Below are positions 31,524 to 41,539 of a stretch of 64,000 nucleotides of DNA, piece after piece (the stretch's first letter is position 1; each line of letters starts with the position of its first letter). Source of the DNA: Macrocystis pyrifera (lineage: Eukaryota; Sar; Phaeophyceae; Laminariales; Laminariaceae); NCBI GenBank assembly GCA_031763025.1, contig JASSKH010000005.1, positions 14,970,128 to 15,034,127 of the forward strand. Direction: 5' to 3'. The notes under the pieces are model-generated. The model saw only the letters and a program-made list of their open reading frames with translations, made no database searches and was not told where the DNA came from. Both the position numbers and the translations under genes were made by a program.

Positions 31524-32046
31524 ATAGCCCCCGTAACATCCGCATAGTTGTCACAGAGTAGCGTGGCCTGAGAATTGGCGGGGATGCGTACTGTGTGCGA
31601 GGGCCTTAAGGACGGCCTATCCCCAAGGAGTCCTCACCACAAAACACACACAAAAGCGGGCGGAAAACGGAGTGAATAATAAAAAAAAAAAAAAAACTTT
31701 TTTTTCGAACCGAAAAACGTATGCTGCCACAATTTACTCGTACGTGAATTTCGAGAATGTGGGGGAGCAGCAGCACTGAAAAAAGGTGCTGGTGGCTGCA
31801 AACGTCATTTCCGCAACTAATTCCGGGCGGTTGTATCTCCTAAAAGCGTGGGTGCTTCTAATGGCATTGAGCGCTAAGTGGCGGTGGAGGTTAACCAGTT
31901 TCAAGGATGCTGTCGACCGATGTGTTGTGCGAGCGGGTGCTTACAAAAGCAGTACTAGAGCTTCTGTGGTGCGTGCGCAGCTTGCGGTGGGCTGAGGCGT
32001 TAGCACTGAGAGTTTTTCAGCGGCAAGGTCACGAGGGGAAGGGGCG

Positions 32047-32345
32047 GTGTACTCGATATCATGCACGGCCGTAGTCGCATGACCATAGACCCTCGCATCC
32101 CTACAATGCCGGGACGGAGCACGTCGGGTCTTCACCGACCAGGCAGACGTTGTTTGCACCAAGCGCGAAGCGCCGTGAGGTGTTGGGCGAGCCGTATGAA
32201 GGGTGAGCTGCATCCTACTAAGAATCGCTTGTGAGGCGGATTTTCTTGCATATGGATGACAGCGTCAATGGATTGATTTAATTTCTGGTGTGGTCACTTC
32301 CAGAGACAGCAACGGGGGTACTATGCAAGGGCCTCGTGGGTGCCT
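32047..32345 (-). mobile_element. R element, truncated copy R8
   Basis: 3' 300 bases of R in - sense, from GGCCTCGTGGGTGCC-equivalent to TGATATCGAGTACACC. Tails are short and not pure C. In intron 5 of the SET gene, same orientation as the gene. Confidence 0.8.
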
Positions 32346-32439
32346 ACTAGTCCACAAGGAGGGGTGCTCTTCTATGGACTGCCGGTTCCAGCGGTTTCAT
32401 ATGCGAATATACGTGTACGCGACTTTGATGATGGCTCCG

Positions 32440-32870
32440 ACTACAACTACTACTGCTTCTACTACTACTACTATTACTACTACTACTACTACTACTGCTA
32501 CTACTACCACTACTACTACTACTACTACCACTACTACTACTACTATTACTACTACTACTACTACTACTATTACTACTACTACTACTACTACTACAACTAC
32601 TACTACTACCACTACTACTACCACTACTACTACTACTACTATCTCCTGCTAATATCGCTAATGTTGATGCTACAACTACTATTATGCTGGTGATACTATT
32701 ACGGACGCTGCTACTGCTGCTGCTACTGCTATTATACTGCTGCTGCTACTGCTCACGGCTGCTGCAGCTGATACTGCCACTACTCCTACTACTGATACCG
32801 CTACTGGTAGTACTAGTACCCTTACCGCTACAACTAAAACTGCAACTACACTACTACTAGCCAAGCAACA
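32440..32870. repeat. (ACT)n microsatellite with CTG/ACT-rich flank
   Basis: Nearly pure ACT/ACC triplets to about 32640, then mixed CTGCTA/ACT triplets to 32870. It gives artefact frames of poly-T, poly-Y or poly-V. Confidence 0.95.
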
Positions 32871-32951
32871 GTAAAGCAACACAGCCTATCGACCAGTCAA
32901 CCGAAACCGACACCACCGCCTCCAGCCCCGCAATAACCCGAAGCACGTTAC

Positions 32952-33101
32952 CTCAGCGGTATGCCGATCAGCACGGCCAACGCCCCGTTCGCCACCTCGT
33001 CCGGGCTCCCCAACCCCAACCCCAGAGACCCACCCGCGAGAGCAGCGACGAACGCCACCTCGGCCAAGCGCTCCTTGGGTCCTCGACCTTCGTACGGTCC
33101 A
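32952..33101 (-). CDS. SET-domain methyltransferase gene, exon 5
   Basis: Acceptor GGTGGTGCAG|T, donor CTGAG|GTAACG, 150 bases; the first base completes Ser (AG|T) from exon 4 to give SRAFSGPYEGRG. Then PKERLAEVAFVAALAGGSLG and a DEVANGALAVLIGIPL helix region. The junctional SRAFSGP is the SR-F motif seen in this SET subfamily. Confidence 0.88.
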
Positions 33102-33238
33102 CTGCACCACCGGCATTCATCGCGTGTGAACAGGGGTGGGTTTGGGGGTGGGCAAGCGTTACAGTGGGTAGGTGGGGAGGGGTGGGGTTTAGGCGGGGTG
33201 GGACGGGGTTGGGGGGGGAGTGGGGGTTGGGCGGGGGG

Positions 33239-33310
33239 TGCACTCACTTATTGCTTGCCTTACCGTAGTCATTTGACCACTGACCACGCATCCGTTTCGA
33301 GCAGGAGCAT
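33239..33310 (-). mobile_element. L-family LINE 3'-end fragment
   Basis: In - sense: GTGGTCAGTGGTCAAATGAC, GGCAAGCAATAAGTGAGTGC, then a C-rich tail (33180-33238 on +, G-rich). Confidence 0.65.
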
Positions 33311-33968
33311 CGCCGAGGCGGCAGCGGGGGGGTGGGGGGGGGGGGGGTATCGCGAGGGGAGAAACAAGTTGCACGTGCGCGAGAGACAAGCGTCTCCAAT
33401 TACGTACAGCCGTGTTTTTGCTGTCTACGGCATGGCCCAGCTGGACTCCAAAAAATCATGTAACCCTGACCGTCGTCCTAGTACTAACCCTCACTCCGAC
33501 CACCAGGGAACGTTCTCGGAATGAAGCTGTGACGATGAAAATATGTTTGTGTTAACAAAACAAAAACAAAACCAACAAACTGTCGTTGGCTCGGCCAAGT
33601 CGTATACACGTACACACCTACTGATCAAGTCCTGGGCGACCTACACGTACCGCTTCACAATCAACGGTCGCTCAAGGCGGAGCAAGACAGGAGGGCCTTA
33701 GGCCGTACAATGAAAAAAACAAACAAACAAGCACGTCCCAACCCTTTCAGGATATATATATATACGGAGGCATGTTCCGGTAGGGTTGCACACTACCAGG
33801 TACTATTTTGCTAAGGCTCCTCGTCTGACGCAAAAACCTGACTCTCGACACCGAACGAAACCTTTTGACCGGGATGTACAATCCCATGGGCTGCGTACAA
33901 AAACGAATCCTCTTGTGAATCTGGAATGTGAAAACACAAAAAAAGAGTACCCCCACGATACAATGGTT

Positions 33969-34020
33969 GAGGTTCTTATTCCAGCTGAGGGGCTGAGGTT
34001 CTTATTCCAGCTGAGGGGCT
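33969..34020. repeat. 26-bp perfect tandem duplication
   Basis: Two identical 26-base units beginning GAGGTTCTTATTCCAGCTGA, so the duplication is recent. Confidence 0.9.
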
Positions 34021-34180
34021 CCACAGTCGGAACTATTTCGGTCAAAAAACAATGCTACACACGTACACCGCAAGACAAAAAGCACACAGTAATTTCCATG
34101 TGAGCTGGTCACCCGAAACAAACGTGCGAGCACTCCCAAAGGCGGCGGGAAAGACCGGGCCTCGTCAGAGGGCGTATCAC

Positions 34181-34396
34181 CTGAACGCGCGGCTGTACGC
34201 CACTCCGATGGCCCACGAGAGCTCGTCTTGTGCCACCCCGCACCCCGGGCTCGACGCCTTCAAAGACGAATAGAACTCCGCCCATTCCTCCTTCTGCTCC
34301 CGCACTTGACTCTCAAGGTACGGGTACTGAAGCTCCGACAAGTCGGAAGCCGACCACGACACGGGCGTTCCAAATGACTCGGGGAGGCGGGAAATC
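34181..34396 (-). CDS. SET-domain methyltransferase gene, exon 4
   Basis: Acceptor CCGCCCAG|G, donor TTCAG|GTGATA, 216 bases, entering with one base (TG|G, Trp) and leaving with two. ISRLPESFGTPVSWSASDLS, ELQYPYLESQVREQKEEW and DELSWAIGVAYSRAF match the insert of the SETD3/LSMT family, in which an acidic-aromatic helix precedes the (F/W)-x-W-A...SR-F motif. Confidence 0.92.
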
Positions 34397-34977
34397 CTGG
34401 GCGGAGGACAAAACATAGGCGGCGCCAGAGGCAGGAAGAAGGGTGGAAACAAATGTTCGGAGGCGACAAAAAGGAACGACGACGCGTTCGGTTAGCGATC
34501 AGGCACGCGACTACATATAAATATATATACAGCAGATGTATGCGTATGCGGCGACCCGAATCGTCACAAAAAATAGAGGCCTGATGGCTGAATCGGCGTA
34601 CAAATAACTGTTGATCGATTTGTTGGTTGGTTGATTTATGGGTCGATTGATTCATTGGTTGATTGGCGTTGGTCGTTTGTTGTTTCGTCGATGCCATGAT
34701 GCAAAGTAACCACGTCCATACGGAGTGCAAGACGGAGCGCAAGAGGGAGTGCAGGACGGCTGGGCAGTACATTCCGGGCGGGTCGATGCACATAACATCT
34801 GTTGCGCGCGCGTGCAACGATAAGGGTTTCGCCCGGGGCCCCTCTGGTGTATCAGCATGGACCTACAGCAGCTAGGTGGCCATAAAAAATGCCACCGCCG
34901 CACCGTTTGGGGGGCTCGACAGCGTGTTGATGCCATCCGTGGACAACAGGTAAGTGCTGCTCGACAAGACATGTGCG

Positions 34978-35400
34978 GCCGTCAAAAACGGTCATGACAC
35001 CGTCACGATGACGCATAAACGTTACCTAAACGATACTCGTATGACCGCCGAGATGACTATGTAAACGTCCGGATGACCATGTCACCGCCAAGATAACGAT
35101 GTAACCATCAATACGGCCACTAAATCGTCAAGGCAACGACGTAACCGTCAAGGTGACCGACCGTGTAACCGTCAAAATAACCAAGTAGCAGGTCAAAACG
35201 ACCACATAACAGGTCAAAACGACGATGTGTCCTGCAAGCTAACGATGGCACCGTCAGCATCACCATGTACTCGAAACGATGGCGATGTAACCGTCAAGGT
35301 GACGAGTGTAATCGTGACCGCCAAGATGACCATCTAACTGTCAAGATCACGACTTAACCGCCAAAACGATCGTACAACCGTCAAGGTGAACGATATACCC
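34978..35400. repeat. degenerate tandem array, unit about 18-20 bp
   Basis: Around 22 diverged units of the type AACCGTCAAGGTGACGATGT with small length changes. Many units pair CGTCA/TGACG. In intron 3 of the SET gene. Confidence 0.85.
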
Positions 35401-35424
35401 GACACCACAAGGTACGCAGGAGCT

Positions 35425-35540
35425 TAACATGCGAGGAGACCGTGGTTTGATCCGCCCCTTACACTAAAAGCAGTATTACAATGCTCAGCGAGGTCTTGAC
35501 GAGCCCGAAAAGGTCGATCTCCTCGTAGCATATTGTCGCA
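35425..35540 (+). repeat. B-box-bearing dispersed repeat, copy 1
   Basis: ATGCGAGGAGACCGTGGTTT, GATCC, then GGTCTTGACGAGCCCGAAAA and CGATCTCCTCGTAGCAT. It aligns over about 110 bases with 37915-38050. The GTGGTTTGATCC / GCGGTTCGACCCC part fits a pol III B box, so a SINE is plausible. Confidence 0.5.
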
Positions 35541-35694
35541 GAAGTGCAAATGAGTGTTCAAAGTTCAGTCACTGTATCAAAACCCGAGCGTTCATCTCTG
35601 ATCGAGAGGCGCGCGCCACGTGTCCATGAACCTCTCGGAATGTTCCTCGAAACTTCTGCTAACTACTCTGTCAAGAAACGCAAGTATCGTACTA

Positions 35695-35850
35695 AGCGTG
35701 GTACGATCCATGCGTACTGGTACTGCGGTGCGCATACTATTTTGCACCTGGTACCTGTTTTTTCTTGCATCGGGACGCTTGCTATCCTCTTGTGTGACCA
35801 CAGGCTAGATATCAGGGATAAGAGACACTGCTGTGAGAACATTGTCATCC
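35695..35850 (+). repeat. dispersed repeat family D, copy 3
   Basis: GTGGTACGATCCATGCGTAC, TGGTACTGCGGTGCGCATAC and TTGTGTGACCACAGG blocks in the same order as copy 1. An open frame of 150 codons (35544-35996, +) runs through it and is not accepted as a gene. Confidence 0.45.
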
Positions 35851-36761
35851 TTACTTTACCACACTCGCATAAGGCTAGTGCTCACCAAGGTTCCAGCTTT
35901 GACTCCTGTCCCTTCTGCTTCTCCCGCAACAGCAGGAGCGCCAGCCGGACCTGCCTGCAACCAACGACGCCAGGAGACGAGAGCTTAGGCCTGTGACGGA
36001 CGGCCGCCTAGACTCAAGACTCAATGGACTAAGTTTGAGTGTGGGGAGTTGCTATTAATAAAGGCGTAACGTCACTACACGACCGAAACTGTGTAAAGTC
36101 CCATGACACACTGCTGTAGTGCATATTTTGCTGCAATCGCTTCCGAAAATAGTTGAGCGCCAGGGATGTCGCGTGGAGTCAAAGGCACGGGGAAGAAGGG
36201 TTCCCCATCGAAAAAAAAAAGTAAAGTACGCCTTCGAACATATCACACTCCAGGGCAGCTGATTGCCTGCCTTAACCCCTTAAGAACGGCAACCATTTTT
36301 ATTTTGGGACATATTACTCGGAATTTCTGTGGGATGCTTTTTTTTCGGTGGTGTTAAGAGGATCATCAACGTCGTCTCGGGGGGTGGATCGGCGTTAAAG
36401 TATGTCTCCCAATTTACGCGCCTGCGTCCTACCTCCCGCTAAAACCTATTTACACACCCGATCAGGGATGAAGATCACGGCCTCACATGTGTTCATGGAC
36501 CGATGGCGAATCCTACAAATCCTCGTAGCCCTGGGGTTGAGCACTCGGCCCCCTGCCGCAGGTCTGTTCATGCCGGCCATACCTCGATATCTCCGCAATA
36601 CAGTAATTCGTCCCTACTGTCGATCTATAGGTGCTGGCAACACCTTACTGCAGTATATCCGCCCTATAGTAAGCGGCCGCCCAGGTCGATACTATCGATA
36701 CTCACGTCTAGCTACCAAAACTCGCAGCCGAATTACCTCCGCGCTACGCGGTCCTTCTCAC

Positions 36762-36900
36762 CATGGGCTCTTCGTCCAGTATTCCTTGCCGATCCACTCG
36801 GGGAACGGGCACACCTGGTCGGTCGTTGTGACTAGCGCAGACTCGCTCGGAACGACCACGATCTCATCGCTCGGCATCACGTTCTGGGTCGCAACGAGAC
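36762..36900 (-). CDS. SET-domain methyltransferase gene, exon 3
   Basis: Acceptor CGCTTCAG|GT, donor CCCATG|GTGAGA, 139 bases. With exon 2 the junction makes Gly (G|GT): DGLRGLVATQNVMPSDEIVV, then VPSESALVTTTDQVCPFPEW and IGKEYWTKSPW. RG-L-V-A-T and V-V-V-P-S-E are the first strands of the SET fold (RGxxA...VP). The end phase (TG|G, Trp) matches exon 4. An earlier donor (CAG|GTGTGC) exists but would break the phase. Confidence 0.92.
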
Positions 36901-36955
36901 CTGAAGCGAGCCACGTCACGGTCGAGGAGGCCGATTTTCACGCGACGCGGCGTAG

Positions 36956-37150
36956 AAGAGAGGAGGGAGGGAGGGGGGCAGGGAGGGAGGGAGGGAGGGA
37001 GGGAGGGAGGGAGGGAGGTGCAACGTTGAGTCTGATGCACACACGAAGGTGGGAACAGGCAGGAGGGATCGTCGACCAGGCAGGCAGGGATATATATATT
37101 TACAGCAGCAGCAGCAGCAGTACGATACGGGCGGAGAGTGATCCTCCTCA

Positions 37151-37192
<42 letters not shown>
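36956..37192. repeat. (GGGA)n, (CAG)n and (CTG)n microsatellites
   Basis: GGGA run 36956-37019, CAG run about 37104-37121 and CTG run about 37145-37191. CAG and CTG runs 30 bases apart can pair as a hairpin. GATA/GATC repeats follow to 37275. All in intron 2 of the SET gene. Confidence 0.9.
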
Positions 37193-37645
37193 GCGCGATC
37201 ACATTACTTCACGCGTGGGACAGATAGATCATCTACAGATCATCTGCAGATAGATCAGATAGATCAGATATATCCTAAGCTCTCGTTATGACATGTTATG
37301 ACATGTTGCGCAGGTTCTCTTCCAATCCAGGAAACCTGCCCTACAGTAGACAGATCATGCACACATTACACGGTTCCCACCCAGCAACATGAGTTAGCTC
37401 ATACAGATCAGCACAGGTCAGGGATCTATCTATCTGCCGTGAACGATGCATATCATCAAATATGCATGATCTGTTTGATCTGTACGCGGTGTGCACTACT
37501 GCAGACGCATGGTCGCGATATTGTAGGGGTACCGTAGCACGTTTCGGCCCTTTTTTTTTTTCTTGACACACCGGGATCCCTTAACCCGTAATTTGTCGTG
37601 CTGTACTTTCGATTTTTTTTTTCCAACTCTATTTTAGGGGGGGGG

Positions 37646-37695
37646 TATAGAGCTCCTATATAAAAACCAAGTGAGGAGCCTCAGGAACGTTACGG
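37646..37695. repeat. dispersed GAGCTCCT/AGGAGCCTC repeat, copy 2
   Basis: GGTATAGAGCTCCTATATAA, AAACCAAGTGAGGAGCCTCA; matches the copies at 3556, 44405 and 48516. Confidence 0.55.
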
Positions 37696-37914
37696 TGCAC
37701 CCCAAAAAGGAAAACCTGCGTCACTACTGCTGTACATTTTATTTGTTTGTACCCTCCAGCGGATTGGTAAAAAATAAAGCTTAAGCTCACTGCCTCATAG
37801 ACGGTTGACAAGACCACACCTGGTATCGTTTTTCGGCCGCCGTCTACGGGTACTGCCGACAACTATTAATATTAACATGAATACGTACGTTGCTGTTGCT
37901 GCGTGTATATCACA

Positions 37915-38050
37915 TCCGTCATACAAGGTGTGCGATAGCAGACCGCGGTTCGACCCCTTGACTGGCCGCCCCTGCACCAAAACTAGCATAATCAGGCCAG
38001 AAGTGACGGCTTTGACGGGCCCAGAAAATACCGACCTCCTCGCATACTAG
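37915..38050 (+). repeat. B-box-bearing dispersed repeat, copy 2
   Basis: GCGATAGCAGACCGCGGTTC, GACCCC, then GACGGCTTTGACGGGCCCAG and CCGACCTCCTCGCATAC. Partner of the copy at 35425. Confidence 0.5.
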
Positions 38051-38138
38051 TGTTGAGTGTATCAGGTACGGGAAGGAGAAGAAAAAAAAGGTAAAAGTAC
38101 CAGTATGTACGTCAATGTAAGGACAATTTCGATATTTC

Positions 38139-38252
38139 TATTATCACGGGGGACGATAGTAAATAGGACCAAATATTGTTAGTAGAAATAGGGAATTATA
38201 ATCGGTTTTTATGTATACCATAAGTCCTATTAACTATGGACCCCCGTAATAA
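38139..38252. mobile_element. MITE-A copy 16
   Basis: Left end TTATCACGGGGGACGATAGT with a small insertion, right end ACTATGGACCCCCGTAAT. Confidence 0.85.
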
Positions 38253-38374
38253 TGCTCTAACGATCCTTGTATTCACGGACAGAGCGGTATTATGTGTATT
38301 ATGTGTATTATGCGCCGTGCCAGGTACCAGGTATTAATAGCATCTTTAGTGTATCATGAGTACATCGGGCGTAC

Positions 38375-38592
38375 CGCGCAGTCCGTCGACGAATCCCCCC
38401 TTCAGCTTGGGGGCCTTGACGCCGATCTCTTCGGCCGCCCATCGTAGCAGCTCCGCCAGGTCTTGATCTCTCGACACGGCTGGTCGATTAGACGCGTTTA
38501 GCGCCGTTCTCGACGACCTCCCGGACGTCCCCTCCGCCGCGTTGCGGCAGCGTGAAACAGAAATCCTCCCCTTCGTCCTCGTGCTGGTGCCG
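38375..38592 (-). CDS. SET-domain methyltransferase gene, exon 2
   Basis: Acceptor TTGTGTCAG|C, donor GCGCG|GTACGC, 218 bases. The first base completes Ser (AG|C) from exon 1. A basic, Ser/Thr-rich stretch (TSTRTKGRISVSRCRN...) looks like the transit-peptide continuation, then AVSRDQDLAELLRWAAEEIG and VKAPKLKGGFVDGLR. L-L-x-W-A followed by the DG-L-RG turn opens the SET domain in LSMT-like enzymes. The exon ends in phase 1. Confidence 0.88.
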
Positions 38593-38641
38593 CTGACACA
38601 ATCAAACAAGAAGCGAGCTGAGCAAGGACGGTCCGTTGTTC

Positions 38642-38848
38642 TTACGAGTACAGACTGCGTGGTTGGGCTGTCTGACCGAGCCTTACGAGTACAGACTGCG
38701 TGGTTGGCCCGTCTGACCGAGTCTTACGAGTACAGACTGCGTGGTTGGCCCGTCTGACCGAGTCTTACGAGTACAGACTGCGTGGTTGGCCCGTCTGACC
38801 GAGTCTTAGACGAGTACAGACTGCGTGGTTGACCTGTCTGACCGAGTA
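38642..38848 (+). repeat. 41-bp minisatellite, 5 copies
   Basis: Unit begins TTACGAGTACAGACTGCGTG and ends CTGACCGAGTC. Copies 2-4 are almost identical and the last has two extra bases, so it is a recent VNTR. In intron 1 of the SET gene. Confidence 0.92.
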
Positions 38849-39094
38849 CCGGTGACTGCTGTTGACGCAGTTGCATGCTACAGAAGTACTACTACCGCCG
38901 TATTTATGAACACTACACTACCTTCATACTATCGATACGTACTGCTGTACTATTAATACGATACCATGCTATTAATATTAATACTAACGCTACTGCTCCT
39001 CCTACCATTAATATCATCACCACACTATTGATAATGTACTATTAATACTATCAATACTTGTGCTACTACTACTATTGTACAAGAGCAATAACTA

Positions 39095-39235
39095 CGAGTA
39101 CAGATGTTGGTGTTGTTGTTGGTGGTGTTGTTGTTGTTGGTGGTGGTGTTGTGTTGATGTTGTTGGTGTTGTGTTGTGTTGTTGTTGGTGCTGCTGCTGC
39201 TGGTGTTTCTGCTGGTGGGTCTGCCGATGGCGTGC
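39095..39235. repeat. GTT/GGT-rich triplet repeat
   Basis: Imperfect GTTGTTGGTGGT triplets passing into GCTGCTGCTG; frames here are low complexity (poly-V/G or poly-C/W). Confidence 0.85.
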
Positions 39236-39626
39236 ACAGGCTGCAGGAGTATGGTGCCAGGTACTATAAATCAAGTACCAAACTCTCTACCTTATGCTGC
39301 TGTACATGCATTGAGCAGTACGAGCGAATCTCCGTAAAATAGGACGCAAACCCTGCCCAAACAGCATGTTTTTTTTTATACGAGTTTTCAGAAGTTGAAT
39401 GTAACTTGAGACACCCGTTTGCATACGAAGATACTTAGGGAAACGAGGATGACAACGCGGAGCTTTAGCTTAAAAAGCACATTACTCCATCCCCATTGTG
39501 CCTCTGGGCCGTGTGGCTCGAAGATCGATGGCAGGACGGGGCTTGTCAAGGGGCACGATTTCTACTGCTGTACGGTCTACGCTTTCATGCCATCATGTAC
39601 GTGGTTGAGTTTCTGCTAGTTTTCAC

Positions 39627-39742
39627 CTCGTTGCTGCGAATCTCCTCTGCTGTGTCATGACCACCACTCCTCCATGCTGGTTAATAAATGCATCCACCAC
39701 GGCTGGCAGAAGAAGAGCGGGCAGCAAGACCTTCAACATCAT
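39627..39742 (-). CDS. plastid-targeted SET-domain lysine methyltransferase, exon 1
   Basis: Start ATG at 39742, donor ACGAG|GTGAAA, 38 codons plus two bases. MMLKVLLPALLLPAVVDAF is a signal peptide with the AF dipeptide at the predicted cleavage point. INQHGG and MTQQRRFAAT then follow, a hydroxylated/basic transit stretch. This is the bipartite presequence of plastid proteins in secondary red algae. Together eight exons (1284 bases, 428 codons, every intron phase matching) encode a SET-domain protein of the Rubisco large-subunit/aldolase LSMT and SETD3 group. They methylate lysine (or histidine) on soluble proteins using S-adenosylmethionine. Substrate cannot be told from sequence. Introns are 1.0-5.2 kb. 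Confidence 0.82.
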
Positions 39743-40937
39743 GAGGTCGAGTGCAGTACATGCTCTGGATGTTGGATCTCGCGACATGTTTGAAGGTTGG
39801 GGGTTTCACCAGATAAGGATGCGTGTATTTTGAGGGGCTACGTACGGTATTGTAATTCGGAAACGGATCGCGAAACGCATCAACCTGCCACAAATACTGT
39901 CTGCCCTGGATAGCAGCACAGGCCTTGCCTCGTGCGGGTTGCTCACCCATCGCATGGCCCACAAGGCACCAGATCAGGGCGGCTTTTCCCAAAGCTACAG
40001 GAAATCCCTTGCCTCCGTTCCACAACCCACCTAAAGTACCCGTTGGAGCTGTTTCGAAAGATCATCTCGCCCACTGCATTCAAGTTCACCAACGATGCCG
40101 GCCGACAAGGGTGAGCAGCGGGGGGAGAGAGGCATCGCCAAGCTTCGGGGAAGAGAGGTACAGACGAAGGACACCCAACTCGCCGCCGACGTATTACGAG
40201 GGCGCGCGATACCTGGCGTGTCGGCGCCGTACATAGTGTAGTGGCGGTGGGGTCGAACCTCGGGTGGAGATGCCTGCAGCCCGGTCGTGGGCCATCATGG
40301 CCATGGGAAAGCCTTGTCTACTCAGTACTTCCTGGTGGAGCTCAGATTCGCACCACCAGTGCCCAGCAACTCCAAACGTGCGCATGGGCATGACCGATGC
40401 AATAACTACTGTGGCGCCAACCCCTGTCGGGCGATCCATCGCGGGCATCATCGATAGTTCCCGAGAGAGAGAGAGAGAGAGAGATACAGCAGTCCTGGGC
40501 CCAGGGCGAGGCGTGGCATCGATCAGTGTCGACGGGTTGACGCGAAACGTTGTTACGTGCTACAAATACGCCTGAAGTGAGTTCGACCGATTGAGTGGTT
40601 GACACTCAACTTTTTACGCTGCGTGAAACGTTTATTAATAGCATAGGCAGCAGTCGCACTTTTTTTATTTTTTGTTTAATTTCAACTTCGTTTCTCGCGA
40701 TCGCTAGGGGTTCTTCTGGGATGCCAGCGCAATATTCTACAACAAACAGTAGCTGACAGCAAACGTGTCGGGAGACAGCACTTTCACCCCTTCACAGACA
40801 GCAACTTTGCCTGCCTTGACATGCCTTGACCGACAACAAACTACTCGGGTTTAGTGTGAAAGAGCCGGCCCTAAACCCTTGCCAGCGCACGTTTTGCCTT
40901 GCTTAACATGTCTCCTGGCATATTTGACTGACAGTGC
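39743..40937. other. upstream region of the SET gene, no gene recognised
   Basis: Should hold the promoter of the - strand SET gene, but I see no clear TATA or initiator element. The frame 39681-40025 (-, 114 codons) overlaps exon 1 in another phase and is a shadow. A (GA)n run lies at 40463-40485. Scattered T-rich and CCTTGAC words follow. Confidence 0.35.
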
Positions 40938-41046
40938 TATTACGGGGGTCCATAGTTAACAGGACCTATGGTTTACATAAAAACCTATATATTTGCCTAT
41001 TTTTACTAACAAAATTTGGTCCCGTTAACTATGGACCCCTGTAATA
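40938..41046. mobile_element. MITE-A copy 17
   Basis: Complete: TTACGGGGGTCCATAGT to ACTATGGACCCCTGTAA with TA flanks; among the least diverged copies. Confidence 0.9.
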
Positions 41047-41079
41047 GTATGCAGTCCACACGTACCAAGCATGATATAC

Positions 41080-41165
41080 TGGATTACCCTGGGCGGGTGA
41101 TCGATCCATCTTCTTTGTCATCGTCGAGGACACGAGTTCGAATCTCACTTCGAGCATTTTTTTTA
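41080..41165 (+). tRNA. tRNA-Asp-like pseudogene or SINE head
   Basis: GGATTACCCTGGGCGGGTGA, an anticodon-like TTTGTCA (GTC) and a T-arm region GAGTTCGAATCTCAC, ending CTTCGAGCA and T8. T-stem pairing is only partial and no acceptor partner is found. The first 35 bases recur at 41330 after a poly(G) run (GGATTACCCTGGGCTGGATA), so the unit is repetitive. Confidence 0.4.
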
Positions 41166-41289
41166 TAGAAACGCCTGGGCTTGCGTCCCGGTAAACATGC
41201 CCCCCTGGTCCCCCAAGTGTTGAAACGAAGCGGGTAGGTCGGCGTACGGCTGCATACCGAAACGACGCCCCAAATATCCCGCCGTTCAG

Positions 41290-41535
41290 AGCGGGGGGGG
41301 GGGGGGGGGGGGGGTTATAAGGATTACCCTGGGCTGGATAATCGATCGATCTTTTACCCCTACCACTCTGTCCCGAAATACAAGGAGCTTTTATACAATA
41401 ATATTCAATATAAATGGTTCTTATTCTTAGAGATAGGGTGGCATATCTCAGCAGGAAATATCTTCACACGTGTACCTCTTACAGTAGACACGTGAGCTCG
41501 CCGAGGGCGGCAAGGGGGGGGGGGGGGGGGGGGGT
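41290..41535. repeat. poly(G) runs
   Basis: Two G runs of about 22-25 bases (41290-41313, 41513-41534). The first is followed by the 5' part of the tRNA-like unit, the second by TCGAGATGCTGC. No R or L element is attached. Confidence 0.85.
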
Positions 41536-41539
41536 CGAG

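Noticed and set aside
32290-32700. Poly-Thr, poly-Tyr and poly-Val ORFs
   Set aside because: Translations of the (ACT)n microsatellite.
35544-35996. 150-codon + strand ORF
   Set aside because: Passes through a D repeat; no recognisable domain, no start context or splice evidence.
36402-37253. 283-codon + strand ORF, the longest in the window
   Set aside because: It runs antisense across SET-gene exon 3 and then through (GGGA)n and (CTG)n repeats; no domain or splice support.
39681-40025. 114-codon - strand ORF
   Set aside because: Overlaps SET-gene exon 1 in another frame, where the signal-peptide reading with matching splice phase is better supported.
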